This document shows, one piece after another, positions 34,685 through 47,790 of a DNA stretch of 64,000 nucleotides. The notes under the pieces are model-generated. The model was not told where the DNA came from, ran no database searches, and saw nothing but the letters and a program-made list of their open reading frames with translations. Source of the DNA: Rhizophlyctis rosea (taxonomy: Eukaryota; Chytridiomycota; Chytridiomycetes; Rhizophlyctidales; Rhizophlyctidaceae); assembly GCA_027596075.1 (NCBI GenBank), contig JADGJC010000189.1:1-64000 (forward strand), written 5' to 3'. The position numbers were made by a program, and so were the translations under genes. Positions within the stretch are counted from its first letter, which is position 1. Every line of letters starts with the position of its first letter.

Positions 34685-35749
34685 ATGGACGGTCGCCGAG
34701 GCCCCTACGAAGAAGTGCGAGACTGGTTTGCTCGTATCCCTCCAGTAACCCGGGTCCTCTTCACCGGCACACTCCTCACCACCGTCTTCGCCCACTTCGG
34801 ATTGGTCCATCCCGTCCAACTTTATTTTGCCCCCACCCCTCTCATCTTCCCATGGTTTCAGGTAACGTTACTGTCCAAAAGTGCTTTACACACATCCCTC
34901 CCAACCTCACCGCATGCCCATTTCCAAAACCCCGCAGATATGGCGCCTAGTAACAAACTTCTTCATCCAAAAACTCGGCTTCAACTTCCTCTTCCACCTC
35001 TACTTCCTCTACAACCAAAGCCACGCCCTCGAAACATCGCACTACTCCAATAGAACAGCCGATTACATGTGGTGTGTCTTCTCTCTAATGATGATTCTGA
35101 ACGTAAGTCTCAAATCTGACAACGCATCCAACGTCTTCCTTGACAATTGCATATACACAATCCCGCCGACAGACCATATCCACCATCCTCTTCTTCACCG
35201 CAACACAATACTTCATGCCGCTCATGTCAAACTCCCTCATCATGGCCATCGTCTATATTTGGTCCATGTACTTCCGGGAAGAAGACGTGAACTTCATGTA
35301 CGGTCTACGCTTTAAAGCAATGTATCTCCCCTGGGCCCTCCTAGCACTCGTAAGTCATCCCACATGCACACTTGCGTCACCAACTCAGTCGTCCTCATCC
35401 AATGCAATTCAATCACCCTTATCCCACTTCTCGATTTCTTCAGAACTTCCTACAAACCGGCGAAATATCAGCCCTGATCCCAGACGTCATCGGCATCGTA
35501 GCCGGTCACATCTACTTCTTCCTCGATCACATCTACCCCCTTCAAAACGACGGACAAATCCTCATTCGCACCCCGCAGTTCCTGTATCAATACTTCCCGC
35601 CACCAGCCGGCACGTACCGGCCGAGCTATGGAGCGGATGCGGCTGGAGGTCCTGCCGCTCAGCGTGCTGGAGGTGGGCAACAGGCGGGTGGTGCGGCTGG
35701 GGGAGTAAGATACAGGTGGGGAAGCGGGCAAAGGTTGGGATCCGACTGA
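34685..35749 (+). CDS. Derlin (Der1/Dfm1 family)
   Basis: Multi-pass ER membrane rhomboid pseudoprotease that extracts misfolded proteins for ER-associated degradation. Four exons, 34685-34861, 34938-35102, 35173-35349 and 35444-35749, total 825 nt, 274 aa. The N-terminus reads VRDWFARIPPVTRVLFTGTL. The WR motif appears as IWRLVTNFFIQKLGFNFLFH, and GIVAG in the sixth membrane segment is the GxxxG motif. The C-terminal Gly/Ala-rich cytosolic tail ends RYRWGSGQRLGSD, a SHP-box-like element that in other derlins binds Cdc48/p97. No catalytic Ser-His pair is visible, as expected for derlins. Confidence 0.95.
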
Positions 35750-35953
35750 AGGTATCATATGTATATTATGCATTTTTGGAGGTTTTGTCGTTTCGGAAAG
35801 TATTCATAAAACACAGCATACTGTACACTGCATTCTGCCTGCGTCACTTGCTCCAAGTTGTTGAGTGATGGTATGTCACCGTGACGCGATGTCATGCCGG
35901 GATATCTGAGTGCAATTTTGTCTTACACATGTTTGACGCCTAACATCATTGAC

Positions 35954-38885
35954 CTATGGTATCGAGCCGTCCTCATCCCCAACTTCCACATCTACGTCCC
36001 GTTCCGAAAGCGTATCACCACGTCCTTGAAATCTTCCTCTTGAGTTGATGGACGCGATATTATTGACCAGATTCATTTGATGTTGGGCTGTTCAATATAG
36101 GTCAACATCTCTGCACATGAACACATCGGCGATCGTGCAACAGAGATAACTTACGCAATGTGAATTTCGGTCGAGGGGGCCGTAAACAAAGACCGAGATA
36201 TGGTGTTACTTCCAATCGCACAGCTTCAGCAGATGTATGTGCTGTCATCATGCAGCATAACCCTGTCAACCAAATGTGCTCCTGCACACAGCAAGAACGA
36301 ACAAATGCTCATGAAACTCACCACTAATGGAAAATTCGGACCCCGTTCTCCCACCACCCTTCCCCTCCTCCAACCCACTCCTCATCCAATCCAACGAACA
36401 CTGCCGCAAATCCTCACCCATCTCTCTGGCCGTCTTCATCGCACTCCAAAACTGCGGACGATGCATCTGCCTCATCCTGTGTTGTGGAACCGGGTGTTCG
36501 TGCGCAAACATCAAGCCCCTAATGACCACCGATGCGCTCATTTCGGACATCTGACTTTGATGCTGTAGAGTTGTTCGTGATTGTTACTGACTTGTGATCT
36601 AGGATGAAGAGAGGTGGATGACTGCAGCAGACAATCAAACCTGCCAAGAACCAAGCAAGACATCGCCTAGACTCATGTAGTTGGTGGCCGTCACCAACTC
36701 ATCGATGTCGCTGAAATACGGGGGATAGTTCTCATGGAGAAACAATGAAAAGCTGGGCGCGTCAAGAGATGTCGTTTCAAATATTGCCTGTACAAATTTT
36801 AGGGATCGGTAAAAACTTGAGATAACTTGTGGCAAACGGACAACTCATACATCAGGATTCGATTTCATCGCTTTCCGCTCCAAATGCTGTAGATGGCTAG
36901 GTAAACTTCTGGGTATAGCTGACGTTTTGCCCATCCACACTGGGTCTGGAACGTCATTTGCGTCGCCTTCTCCCTCATCCCCTATCATGAAAGTCAATGG
37001 ACGATGGCACAAGTCGGCAACCGCACTACCACTTTCACTTACGCTTGTTATAAAGAACTTTTCCTAAAGAATGGAACAAAGCCAACCGAACTTCACGATT
37101 ACCTATTGGAGCTGGACTAAAGCACTGCGGTAAATACAAGCATTAGGGGACACCAAACCAATCCCAATTATCCGTACCCGTCATCTTTCCCAATATCGTC
37201 CGCTTTCCTTTTCTGCCCTTTCTCCTTCCCCGTCGTATCCACGGCCCAAAACCGATCAGACTGCAACGACAAAAACTGAAGTGCATTGAGTGCGCAGCGA
37301 ATGTCTCCAGAACTGGATGCCGCTATTCGTTCGATCTGCGCTTTGTCCGTTTGACTGGGTTTGAGCGTCCGGTTTCCGGATTCAAGCTTGATGACGTTGG
37401 TAAGGGCTTTTACGAGGATGGTTGGGGCGATGGGATTGAAACTAATAAGATAGAATATGAGATTCCAATCCGAATATGTGATCCTACTGCTTCACTTACT
37501 TGATTTGCGAACATACGGGAGATTGCAAGATATCAGGCGGTATTAGGTGTTTGATTGTGATCATTTCATCCGCACGCGAACCGCGCGTGTTGAAACCGTC
37601 ACTGCCATTCACGATTGTTGTGTCGCTGACGATGAAGATTAGCGGGTAAGTGGATCGAGGACTATGTGCGTATGCTCGGATTGAGGAATGGACGGCTTCG
37701 CGAGTTGGTAGATTTGTGACATTTGGGAGGTCTTCCACGAGGATGATTTTCCCTGTTGAGCGCGATGGTGCATTTGCCGATGCATCGGTGGTCATGCTGA
37801 GAGTTGGCCCTCGTCCAGCTTGTCCCAAAAACTCTGAAAACTTTCGGCTGACGGACATATACGAAGACGTTCCTGAAGTAGCAGAACAAGTTAGTCCATG
37901 TTTTGAAGCTATCCGGTCCTCTCAAAAAGAACCATTTGCTCGATTCAATTGATCTTCCTCCTCCGCGTACACTGACGTGATGCTGTTGGTGTTCATCGGA
38001 TTGATCCATTCCAGCAATTCAAGATGCAATTCTATCGCAAGCATGCCAACGACGGCAGTCTTCCCAGCACCTGATGGTCCGGTAAGCACGAGAATCTTTG
38101 CCACCTGAACACGTTACTCAGCATTCCTTGACTCTGCAGCATGCCACTTTCAGCCATAGCACCCACCGGGTAAACATGCCGGCGCCGTTCAGCAGCCGAC
38201 GAAATCGCCTTCAACAGCCAGTTGCGGACGTCAGCGATCTTCTTCTTGTGCACTGCAACCTCCTCCTATGGCAGATTTGTCAATCTAAAGCCCTTGACGC
38301 GTTTTCAGAGGGCTCCCATACCTCCTTTTGCGGGACATACTTGTCCAGCCATAGCATATTGTCGCTTTCTAATTCAGCTGTAGATACAGACGGTGGCTCC
38401 TTCTGTCGTAAGGAGAAGGACCTCCTCCGCGGGACAGCCGGCGGCTCCTTTTCCGCTTTTGTTTCGGTCATATTCACACCGGGCAAAATCCATCTTCGAA
38501 TACTTCTCTGCGCATATACAGACAGATCAGAAATCCCAAGCTTCCGAAACCGTGCAGTGAGTATCCTCACCTGCTGGGAAGACTGCGGAGGTTCTACGTC
38601 AGAACTCGGCGGCTGCCCATCCTCCTCCACCTTCGGCCGCTTCCGACTCCCACTCTCGGTCTCTGCAGCCCGCTTTTTTGACCGCGTCGTGGTGCCCTTC
38701 TCTTTGGAAGCAGTCTTCGAGGTACTTGCGCTCTTATTTTGCGCTTTTGAACTCGCCTTGCTCTGCTTCGTGCCTGCTTTCGGTTTCTTCGCGGCTGGCG
38801 TGGACGCTTTGGAACTGGACTTTGACTGTGACTTTGCCCGGTCACTGATTGACCAGATATCGTCGTCTGTGTCGGAAGAAGGCAT
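35954..38885 (-). CDS. RAD17: Rad17/Rad24-family DNA damage checkpoint clamp loader
   Basis: AAA+ subunit that, with RFC2-5, loads the 9-1-1 clamp at damaged DNA. The first exon (38885 to about 38324) encodes a basic, Lys/Ser-rich tail and then DNMLWLDKYVPQKE. Next exons give EVAVHKKKIADVRNWL and KILVLTGPSGAGKTAVV, the Walker A. Downstream IILVEDLPNVTN is the Walker B region; the usual DE appears as VED. Then come FIVSDTTIVNG, a sensor-like FNPIAPTILVKAL and GDIRCALNALQFLSL. The C-terminus includes SASVVIRGLMFAHEH and ends INSRGRFQGRGDTLSERDV plus an acidic tail, stop at 35954. Not all exon borders in 36600-37500 were fixed. Convergent with the derlin gene. Confidence 0.9.
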
Positions 38886-39306
38886 TTCGACGCGTGCCTG
38901 TCAAGTTGTGTATATTAGAGTGATGTTATCTGTGGATGAGTGTGGAAGTGGGAGTAGGTTGGTATGGGAATGAAACAGATGGAGCAAGTTTGACAGGTTC
39001 GACTGCGGTGTGGCTGAGCGAAGCTGTTGTGGCTCTATGTACTTATGGGACTGCCAGCGCGTCGTGATGCGGCGTGAAACGGGATTCCCAAATCCTTGGT
39101 CTTTTCCTTTCAGTCAAAGCCCAGCGAGATGGGTGGTAGCATCTCAGAAGGGGGTGGCAACACCTGGTAAATAGAGATCGAAGGACACGACTCGCAACTT
39201 CACTGTGGTTCCCCTGAAACACAATCCTTCTGCACCATCAAAGCTTGTCACCGATATCACTCTGCTGACGCACTGACGTGACGGATTCCATTCTTCGGTA
39301 ATCACA
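38886..39306. other. Divergent region Rad17 / F-box
   Basis: About 420 nt separating two start codons. Nothing else recognised. Confidence 0.4.
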
Positions 39307-40480
39307 ATGTCAAGGTACACGGAGTCTGACTGACCATCGGAATGTCGGCTTGTCATTGTGGACTCAACCAATAATTACCTTGAGAAGCAGCACCAAACCA
39401 CCTCAAAACTCCTCTCAGCGCATCCCAAACGAACTTATCGAAGAAGTTGCGTCCTACCTGCCTCTAATCGACCTCCCCACCTTTCGAGCCGCCAGCAAAG
39501 ACTTCCGATTCGCCACCCACACTTTCCTCGCTCGTTACATTCTCAAATACTTCCTGATCATCACCCTCACCCTAATTTCCGATACAAACCCAGATAACCC
39601 CGCAGAAAGTTTTCCCGAAGATGAAGACGAAGCCTACTACCGAGTCTTTGAAAACTACATCATTCCCAAACTCGTCCGGGACTTTCCCGTCCCTGCTCAA
39701 AGACGCCAAAATGTGTACACCAAAAAACTACTTGATCACGCCTTAGAAGAGATCAAGCTCGAGTTGAAAAGGCAGGGGAAGGAACCATCCGTGGCGGAGG
39801 TAAACAACGTCATAGATTCAATAGACTTTTATGATGAGCGGTTGGGGTCTGGGGAAAATGATGCACCGCCGTATGATTTGTTCAGGCCTTGGGTGCGGTT
39901 TGAAATGTACGAGGGCTGCAGTGGTATACGAATAGAGAATAGAGATATCAATTGGCAGATGGTGGCGAGGAAGGACGGGGACGGTGTGGTGGTGTTTGAT
40001 AGCAAAGACGGCTTCAAGCCATTTACACTCGGGACAAAGTCGTCTGGGTTAACTATTAGCGGCACGTTCTCTTTGGAGAAGAGAATTGATTCTGATGGGG
40101 ATGAAGATTATGGAGAAGATGCACGGGAAATCGGTGTTTTGTTCAAGAAGTATGTAGAGTTTGATGGGGTGACGAGTTCTGGGTCCTCGATGGACGGCGG
40201 TGTCACTGTGGAGTATGATGTTCATGGAAATGCTGCTGTTCCTCGGAGATTCCGTTGGGAGTTGGAAAGGGAGGCGGAGGAGCTTATGGGGGAACTTGAG
40301 AAGGAGGTGTTGGAAGGGTGGTCAGAAGTTACGATCCAATCCGTGCGATTTAGCATCAACCATCTTGCGTCCCATTTCCTGTCAAGCTTGGAAAAAGAAC
40401 GTCGTTGGCTTGAACAAAATCCGCTGCATCGCCAAAAGAGGATGGAAAAGGAACGTCTTAAGGCAGGAGGAAACAAGTGA
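39307..40480 (+). CDS. F-box protein (365 aa) with an 8-nt first coding exon
   Basis: Likely SCF substrate receptor. The long frame from 39391 to 40480 has no in-frame ATG before the F-box (QRIPNELIEEVASYLPLIDL, then FRAASKDFRFATH). An ATG at 39307 followed by TCAAG and a GTACAC donor at 39315 splices to an AG at 39389-39390, giving MSSTKPPQNSSQRIPNEL in frame, 1098 nt in total. The rest has acidic loops and a C-terminal charged helix (EKERRWLEQNPLHRQKRM). The middle region (FRPWVRFEMYEGCSGIRI and following) looks beta-rich; no named domain recognised. Confidence 0.7.
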
Positions 40481-41105
40481 AGGTACTAGTCAGTTCTATG
40501 TTGTTATCGTCAAATGGTAGGATTACTAACAGGTCTATTTGTCCCTTCCAGCATCCAGCCATAGCCCTCAAGATTCATCGAAGAAGTTTAGGAAGCGAGC
40601 CTGGGATCCTGCATCATGTGTATCATAGAACCAACAGACCTACCCTCCTTTGTGTTCGCAATCATCTTAATCCAAATAGAGATTTAGAAAAACTGCTTGC
40701 CCGCGAATAAGACACAAGGGGGTTCGCATTCGAAAATGTTACATGTAACCTCGCCTTGGCCATCTGTGGGAGCAATACACTGGGGAGATCGGAAAACAAT
40801 CACGTGGTGTGATCACCGTACCACCGAAGCACAGTGACGCTCTTTCAATGGCATGGCACGGTTTTGCTGACATGTGTCGCGCCACGAGTGACAGGACACC
40901 TGCCCGCAGTTCACTTCGAAATTCTCAAACTTTAATCCTCGAATTGCGGTCAAGACGAGGCGGACGGTTTCCCAGTTGAAGCAGACATTCGCTGTTGCCG
41001 ACGTCCACTTGCTCCCTGTTTTTGCCAACCTTCACATCCCTTCCTGGTGGCGGGTCTGAGCACTGTAACTTACTCTCCTCTGGATTGTTGTTCTCACAAT
41101 TTACA
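40481..41105. other. Intergenic
   Basis: About 620 nt between two plus-strand genes. No gene or RNA recognised. Confidence 0.4.
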
Positions 41106-41893
41106 ATGGCGCTCAAGTTGAAGCTTGGGGTGGTGGAAAAGGTCATAAATTGCACGAACCGCCTGATTCTGAAACCTGCCGGGCTAGCCAAACTGATACA
41201 GTGTGCCTTCGAGCTTCCAAGCGAGGTACAGGTGGAAGGCTTGAAGCGGGACGGCGTCCTATTGCCTCTTGACTCAAGTATGGTCGATTTCTCCGGAACA
41301 TATCAGCTGAAATGTATGTATTCAAGAAACAACCCTTTGATCTTCGGTGCAGTTTCCTCCATTGTGCTGAAATGTGCTCGCGCAAACTCCCCGAAGTGAA
41401 GGTGCCCTCCACAAACTGGACGGAGTCATTATTCAAGCGCATTCATGGAGAATACCGAGCACAAAACCTCAGCTATTCAAAACTTCTGAAAACAATACCG
41501 GACACCAAGTCAGGCTTTGTTACGCACAAGGTGCGGAAGACTCCCTCCAATTGATAAAGTCCATCGCATCTTTACGCATTCAGTCCAATCTGCTTCACAC
41601 CTTAATCATATCTCGTCTCCAAGCTCTCCTATACACAAGAGACGACTTCATGCACGCACCTGCTAAGGAGAGACTAAAGGTGTGAAGTTGGTGCCACCGA
41701 AATGGAAAAAGCGGAATCGGAACTGCAGTCATGCTGATGAGCTACTGATCTTTACCATTAGGAGGAGGCCTGGACATGTATTGTGCAATGCATTGTAGAG
41801 TCATCCGCACCAGAAACGTGGATTGAATCCCAAAGTAGCAATCTTGACTTAGCAATAGGACTTCTCACCATGGACCTACTCCTTCAGACGTAG
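41106..41893 (+). CDS. Uncharacterised 205-aa protein
   Basis: Not recognised. Three exons, 41106-41313, 41402-41679 and 41762-41893, give 618 nt with all junctions in phase. Residues 1-70 look like mixed alpha/beta (KLGVVEKVINCTNRLILKPA, LKRDGVLLPLDSSMVDFSG); residues ~110-205 are helical (DSLQLIKSIASLRIQSNLL, SRLQALLYTRDDF). There is no signal peptide or membrane segment. The coherent frame across three exons is the main support. Confidence 0.55.
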
Positions 41894-42326
41894 ACAAGTG
41901 CTAGAGTAGTAGCCATTGTTGTAGAAACACATAAAGATGACCTGTCCGAAGTTGGCCAATGTAGGTCTTTCGTTTCATATTCGAGTGTGCGCTTCTTTCG
42001 GAAGGGAAGGACATTTGCATAATCGACACCTAATTGCCAACCCCATCCTTGTTTAGGCCAATTGCATGACCACCTGATTGATTTATCTCGTACATACCCC
42101 GATGAAACAATTCTCGGAATCCACTCCACCGGAATCTGGGTATCTTTTCATTTCCTTCACCCACCACATCTAAGTGATGCCTGCAATGGAATGACTCATT
42201 TGAAGGGCCTTCAATTCATCGAAGCAATAGGTATGTAGGCGGCGGCCTGCTCCGCGCGCGCTCGGGCAAAGGTTACTAAGGTTGTGCTTCTAACACTGGA
42301 ATTGTTGTTTCTCTGTTCGAATAGAC
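41894..42326. other. Intergenic
   Basis: About 430 nt. Nothing recognised. Confidence 0.35.
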
Positions 42327-43204
42327 ATGGCAACGAAAACAATCGAGACCGGTCGATACTTTGACGATGTCGTTGAATCTGCTGGCGACAGTGATTCTGA
42401 TTACCTCCTGTCAAGTAGTAAGTATCCTTTGTACTTAATTTTTTTTGTTTCCTATCTGCTCCTTCTAACAGCTCCCCTCCAGACGTAGACGTAGTCGAAC
42501 AAATCCCACCAATATTCAATTTTGCCTCTGGAAGACGCGAATCGGTCCCACAAGTGAGAAGTCTTGGACATCAGACGATCGCAAGAACGGAGGTTGCTTT
42601 GTGATGTTCCATGCGGGGTCCCCGACAGCCCATGGGAAGATCGTTACTGCTCTTCCAAGCACACTATGGGCAAGCGGCACCCGGGCCCCCACTGGAAGTT
42701 AAGTAATGAGCTGGGCCGTGGGCAGGCTGTAGATCTCTCGCAGGGCAGGGCCCAGTCCCATGAGTGACAACCAACTTCAACATGGTGTTTGTTTGATGTG
42801 GGGAGGCGGGAAAGATCGGAATTGTGAAGGTCGGTGGGGCTTGGATTGGTTGATAGATAGAAGAAATGAAAGATAGAAAGCTTGGAGGAGGACGGGGAAG
42901 TTGTTGCGGGGCGTTCAATACCGCTAAGGCGTAGAAAGTGCGAAATTTCTTCGCCTGCGGTGGACTTTGTGGGTCGCACCGAGGTTGTGTTCGGGCGAAG
43001 CTCCCAAGTCCCCAAAGTCTCCTTTTGAACAAGAGATGGCAATTCTGTACACCGCCGATTCAACTGCTTCATTCATTGCAGGCAGACCAGGAGCACCCAA
43101 TTCGCAAGGGGCGCACAAGGATCACTCAGCAGTTGGTAGCTAATAACAAAGTATGGCGGGTAGATGGTCTGTCTGTATTGGATGGAATTCTGGTCAGACC
43201 ATGA
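42327..43204 (+). CDS. Uncharacterised 94-aa protein with a long intron
   Basis: Unknown function. Exons 42327-42417, 42483-42553 and 43082-43204 total 285 nt in frame. The N-terminus is acidic (VVESAGDSDSDYLLSS), the C-terminus basic (HPIRKGRTRITQQLVANN). The second intron is 528 nt, about ten times longer than the others in the window, and encloses a 5S-rRNA-like stretch. If that intron is not real, exon 2 could read on for 17 codons to a stop at about 42604. Confidence 0.45.
42645..42770 (+). other. 5S rRNA-like stretch, probably decayed
   Basis: A short block, CACTGGAAGTTAAGT at 42690-42704, resembles the universally conserved loop of 5S rRNA (GAAGTTAAG), preceded by GCACCCGGGCCCC where 5S genes have a CACC...CCC block and followed by a GGGCCGTGG block. 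Beyond this the match is poor, and the terminal helix I could not be convincingly paired. It lies inside the presumed long intron of the preceding gene. Confidence 0.25.
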
Positions 43205-43889
43205 ACGAGACCGTGGGACTGTTTGAGAAAAATTGCCGGTACTTCAAAAGGGGCTTGTAAACAAAGCGACATGACCCATGGCGTTAGACCTCGGACGATG
43301 GGTGAACTCCCTTCTGCCACAAAGAGCAGCGATCCAGCCCATGCAAAAAAAGACAATCTCATCCACAACCACAAAACGCACAACAACCCCAAAACTCTGA
43401 TACATATAATGCTTTTTTTGTTGAAGAGAACCCCGCACAGAAAAAAGAAGGGGGAGAGGAAGAACATAATTTTGCAAAAGGGCAAACCGAGAAAATAATC
43501 ACTATGTGCTTCAAAAAAGAACCGATCCCCCGCCCCCTCCCACCATTCCCACACCCCTAACCGACTAACCGACACTAATCCATACAAACAACCCCTCTAT
43601 CGACCCGGGAGTTCTAAAACACCGACCAGAAGGAGGAGGAACCATTCTCCCGCAAAGCAAAAACGCATACATAAAAACCCCGCATCCAAGCAAAAAAAAA
43701 GCTCCCATACACACACGCGCACACGCAACAAAATAAGAAAAGAAGAAAGAAGAAAAAAAGAGAAACATGAAACAACCCCCCGCCGACCCCGACAAAAGGT
43801 ATCCTCGCCGCCCCACAGCCGATTCCCAGGAATTGTCCCACCCCCCCTTTTCCCCTCCCCCCTTCGCGGAATAAAAAAAAAGGCTTCTT
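43205..43889. other. A-rich 3' region of PP1 gene
   Basis: Very A- and C-rich on the plus strand (oligo-A runs at 43345, 43440, 43690-43770 and 43875), probably the 3' UTR and terminator region of the minus-strand PP1 gene. No reading frame supported. Confidence 0.45.
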
Positions 43890-45314
<1,425 letters not shown>

Positions 45315-46698
45315 GATGAGGATATAGGACGGGCTGATGATTGAAAGATGAGGTTAAATCTTGAACCCCACGGCGCATACACACGTCAGGAATGATAAAT
45401 ACACACCGATACGAAGGATAGGATTATTGGGGATGTAACGGAGGAAGAGTGGATGAGGCGGTCACGATGGGTTGCCCGTTTTGAAGGAGAGCCAGTGTAA
45501 AAGCAGGAACTGACTTTCCTCGCGGGTAGGGCCTAGATGTCGGATAGATATCGTGATTGCGTTAGCGTGGGCCCATTTCGACAGGAAATCTACGAAAACC
45601 ATCTCCAAAGTCGATTGCAACGACACATCAATCTACTATATGTCCAAGAACCGCTAAAATATCGCGTCGTAAACCCCAAATGGTCGAAATCATCCACATC
45701 TGCAACCCCTGAATCCTCCCTGATTGACGCATCTTCACCTAAAATGCTCACCCTGTGCGAATAGTGACTGTATCTGTAACTGTCGTCCTGTTAAGATGAC
45801 ATTGAAAGTTCAGTCAATAAGTGTGATTCAAAGGCGTGGGAAAACCTCTCAATCACAGCCCTGCACGACAAAAGCACAAAGCCCTACTTTGCTTGCTTGC
45901 GATTAAGCTTGATTGCGCAAATCTGCGTCACGTCACGTTGTCAAGCCGTGATTTGTATAGGTCCAGAAACGATATAGTGAGTATGATATCCGTCGTTTTA
46001 GCAAGCAAAGACGCCTTCACGGGGTTTTGGGCGAGAGGGGGGACAAGAAGTTTCTAGTTATTGTGTCTAGTGACTCTGAGCAGAGCCGACTAGCAGTTGC
46101 AGCCAGTGGTATGCGGGGTGTTGGGTGGTTCCCGGTGGCAAGTTTGTCTGTCAGTTGCAAGTTGGCTTCTTTGTGTGCAAGCAGCACCCCAGGCCAAACA
46201 TCGAGAAAAGCTGCTGGAAAACAGGGCTGGCCGATGACGGGGGCTGAGGAGGGGAGAGAGGGTCATTTTGGCTCACTGGTGCGCTCACTGGTGCTCATTG
46301 CTGCGCACTGGTGAACCCACTTGGATCGACTCTGGCCCATTCAATCCAAAGGGACCCACCCACATTGGCTCAGCAGTGAGTCGATTTTCAAGCCCGTGAG
46401 ACCCACTCATACCCAGTCAACGGTGACACCAGGCCCAGTTTTTCGGTCCAAATGGGTGGATCAGGGTTTTGCTTGGTTTTGACTCCACTTGTGGCACCTG
46501 ACAACCATCAAAGCCACAAAGAAATTGCCATTCCGGGATACATTGATCAGATCCAAGCACGTGATTTTGAATGAAGGATGGGCCTTGCCCAGTCCTTCCC
46601 ACGGGGTTGTCTTCCTTTTCTCACGCTCTCCATCCAGTCATCAGCTTCTTAGCACATTTACTTACCTTATGTTGGCATCGCAAGCTCGAACAATAAAT
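45315..46698. other. Long divergent intergenic region
   Basis: About 1.4 kb between PP1 and the HIT gene. A 75-codon frame at 45537-45764 has no recognisable features. CACTGGTG occurs three times within 46276-46313. No tRNA or other RNA recognised. Confidence 0.4.
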
Positions 46699-47428
46699 AT
46701 GAGCGGCAGAACATTCCCCTTCGGTCCTTGGCCTATCCGCGCCTCCGAGATCTTCTTCACCTCCCGCTTTTGTCTCGGTTTAGTAAACTACAAACCCATA
46801 GTCCCGTAAGTTTTGACACCTTCCCAGGACTTTCCCACGCTCCACCCTGACGTCAAGTTTCCCTTCCAAAGCGGACGTGAGTTCCCATTACTCATGAAAT
46901 GAGATTCAGAGAAGACACAAGTTTGTAACCGTTTGTTCTCACCAACCCGATCGCAGACGTCCTTGTCGTTCCACGACGCGTAGTGAAGCGATATGCTGAC
47001 CTAACTCAGGACGAAGTCGCGGATATGTTTATTAGTGCACAAACCATTGGACAAGTAATAGAGAAGGAGTACGGCGGCGAATCCCTCACTATCACTATCC
47101 AGGTGAGGAAGAGCACTTCTCCCACTGACCCCACCGCCAACCGCTGACGAACCATCAAATCTAGGACGGTCCAGCATCAGGTCAAACAGTACCCCACGTG
47201 CACGTCCACGTCATACCCAGAAAGGGCGGGGACTGGGCAGACAACGACGACATATACCCCGAAATAGATCAAAAGGAGAAAGAACTAGCCAAAGAGCTGC
47301 AATCGCAGCATGAAGCACACAAGGGAGTGGACAACGAAGAACGAAAACCACGCACTCAGGATGATATGGCGGCCGAGTCCGCCAAGTTGAGGGAGCATTT
47401 TACACAATTTGAAGACATTTGGTCGTGA
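46699..47428 (+). CDS. FHIT-type HIT-family hydrolase (diadenosine polyphosphate hydrolase)
   Basis: Hydrolyses Ap3A-type dinucleotides to AMP plus NDP. Exons 46699-46805, 46872-46876 (5 nt), 46957-47102 and 47165-47428 total 522 nt, 173 aa. The 5-nt exon CGGAC joins CC to AC so that the conserved PGHVLVVPRR block is restored; without it the frame is broken. Other motifs: FPFGPWPIRASEIFF, SRFCLGLVNYKP, LTQDEVADMFISAQTIG, DGPASGQTVPHVHVHVIPR, the histidine triad with catalytic middle His. The insert GGDWADNDDIY and an acidic helical tail fit the fungal Hnt2/Aph1 group. Confidence 0.93.
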
Positions 47429-47790
47429 TCTGGCTGCGTGATTCCATGCTGGATGGACGAGGGTCCATGGGTGGATATAGTAGGTCATCGTCTTTTGTCT
47501 TACCATTAGGATGTAATGTGTTGGCCCAGTCGTGCAGAACTACCCGTCTTCTGTCACTGCAAATCGTTATTGGAAGCTTGAGCACTCTTTTGACGTCGGA
47601 AGCATAACAGCAGTCGCTGTCTATACTACGCGCGTGTAAATACCCTGGGACACGTAGGAACGTCTGATGCGACCCGAATGCCACATCGGCGCAAAACATT
47701 CGCACTTCTAGCGAGGAAGCGCAAAGTCTCAGCAAAAGTGCACCCCATTCCACCATTCCACTGCAAAGCCTGTCTTTATTGCAAAGATTC
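47429..47790. other. Convergent 3' region
   Basis: Between the HIT stop and the stop of the next minus-strand gene. Nothing recognised. Confidence 0.35.
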
